A stretch of 64,000 bases of DNA from Kineothrix sp. MSJ-39 (GTDB lineage Bacteria > Bacillota > Clostridia > Lachnospirales > Lachnospiraceae), in assembly GCF_018917935.1 (NCBI RefSeq), contig NZ_JAHLPN010000002.1, positions 274,751-338,750 of the forward strand. The letters are read 5' to 3'. Every line of letters begins with the position of its first letter. Position 1 is the first letter of the stretch. The notes below the pieces were generated by a model. That model was not told the DNA's origin and made no database searches. It saw only the letters and a list, made by a program, of their open reading frames with translations. A program made the position numbers and the translations under genes. Of this stretch, positions 63,995-64,000 are shown in pieces.

Positions 63995-64000
63995 ATGAAT
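63995..64000 (+). CDS. first two codons of next gene, expected yidC
   Basis: ATGAAT with GGAGG seven nt upstream at the window edge. By gene order (rpmH-rnpA-yidD-yidC-jag-mnmE) this should be the YidC/OxaA insertase, but only two codons are visible. Confidence 0.5.

Overview
The window is chromosomal DNA around the replication origin of a low-GC Gram-positive anaerobe, most likely a flagellated member of the Lachnospiraceae (Roseburia/Agathobacter-like; genus not provable from this window). The grounds are the dnaA-dnaN-yaaA-recF-gyrB-gyrA block on one side of oriC with rpmH-rnpA-yidD on the other, strong AGGAGG ribosome-binding sites, tRNA genes without encoded CCA, a Firmicute-type Tad pilus locus, a BofA-like sporulation protein, flagellin, and families typical of gut Clostridia (DUF6240, DUF5702, DUF6382).

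Layout. 1-1948: 5' part of a HAD phosphatase / homocysteine methyltransferase / MTHFR fusion, preceded by three tandem 73-bp structured repeats and tRNA-Pro(AGG). 2.5-12.6 kb: small accessory operons: GNAT; a Ser/Thr kinase divergent from an HTH-like protein, a duplicated-domain lipoprotein and a membrane protein; a LytTR regulator with a LiaF-like partner; a PD-(D/E)XK protein; DUF2975/YozG-like HTH/DUF4173; and a NudC-like Nudix enzyme. 12.7-21.8 kb: RND/MMPL exporter plus secreted heptad-repeat protein plus MntP-like protein, under TetR and DtxR-like regulators, with HIT, flavodoxin/SCP2 and rhomboid genes. 21.8-30.9 kb: a complete Tad pilus operon with two prepilin peptidases. 31-39 kb: BofA, then a GH3 xylosidase/glucosidase, AraC regulator, sugar ABC transporter and DUF624 gene forming one sugar-use locus with a shared candidate operator. 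39-44 kb: an isolated flagellin cluster (DUF6240, fliC, fliS) containing structured repeats. 44-51 kb: glgB, a TPR/acidic/degenerate-AAA protein, rsmA, tatD and tRNA-Lys. 51.5-54 kb: a secreted FN3 protein and a CPA2 antiporter. 54-64 kb: gyrA to dnaA, oriC, rpmH, rnpA, yidD and the first codons of the next gene.

How the genes work together. Most genes from about 6 to 62 kb are on the minus strand, reading away from oriC and so co-directional with replication. Regulation can be read from sequence at several points: direct repeats 21 bp apart just upstream of the LytTR promoter; a 16-bp-arm dyad over the DUF2975 promoter; a perfect 14-bp-arm palindrome before the MMPL exporter, followed by a terminator-like hairpin; and matching 21-bp-spaced repeats upstream of both the GH3 gene and the sugar-binding protein, at the same distance from a -10 box. 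No prophage, insertion sequence or CRISPR array was seen. The least ordinary items are the three-domain methionine fusion, the covarying hairpin repeats after flagellin, the AraC-type operator pair, the double-peptidase Tad locus and the TPR/pseudo-ATPase protein.
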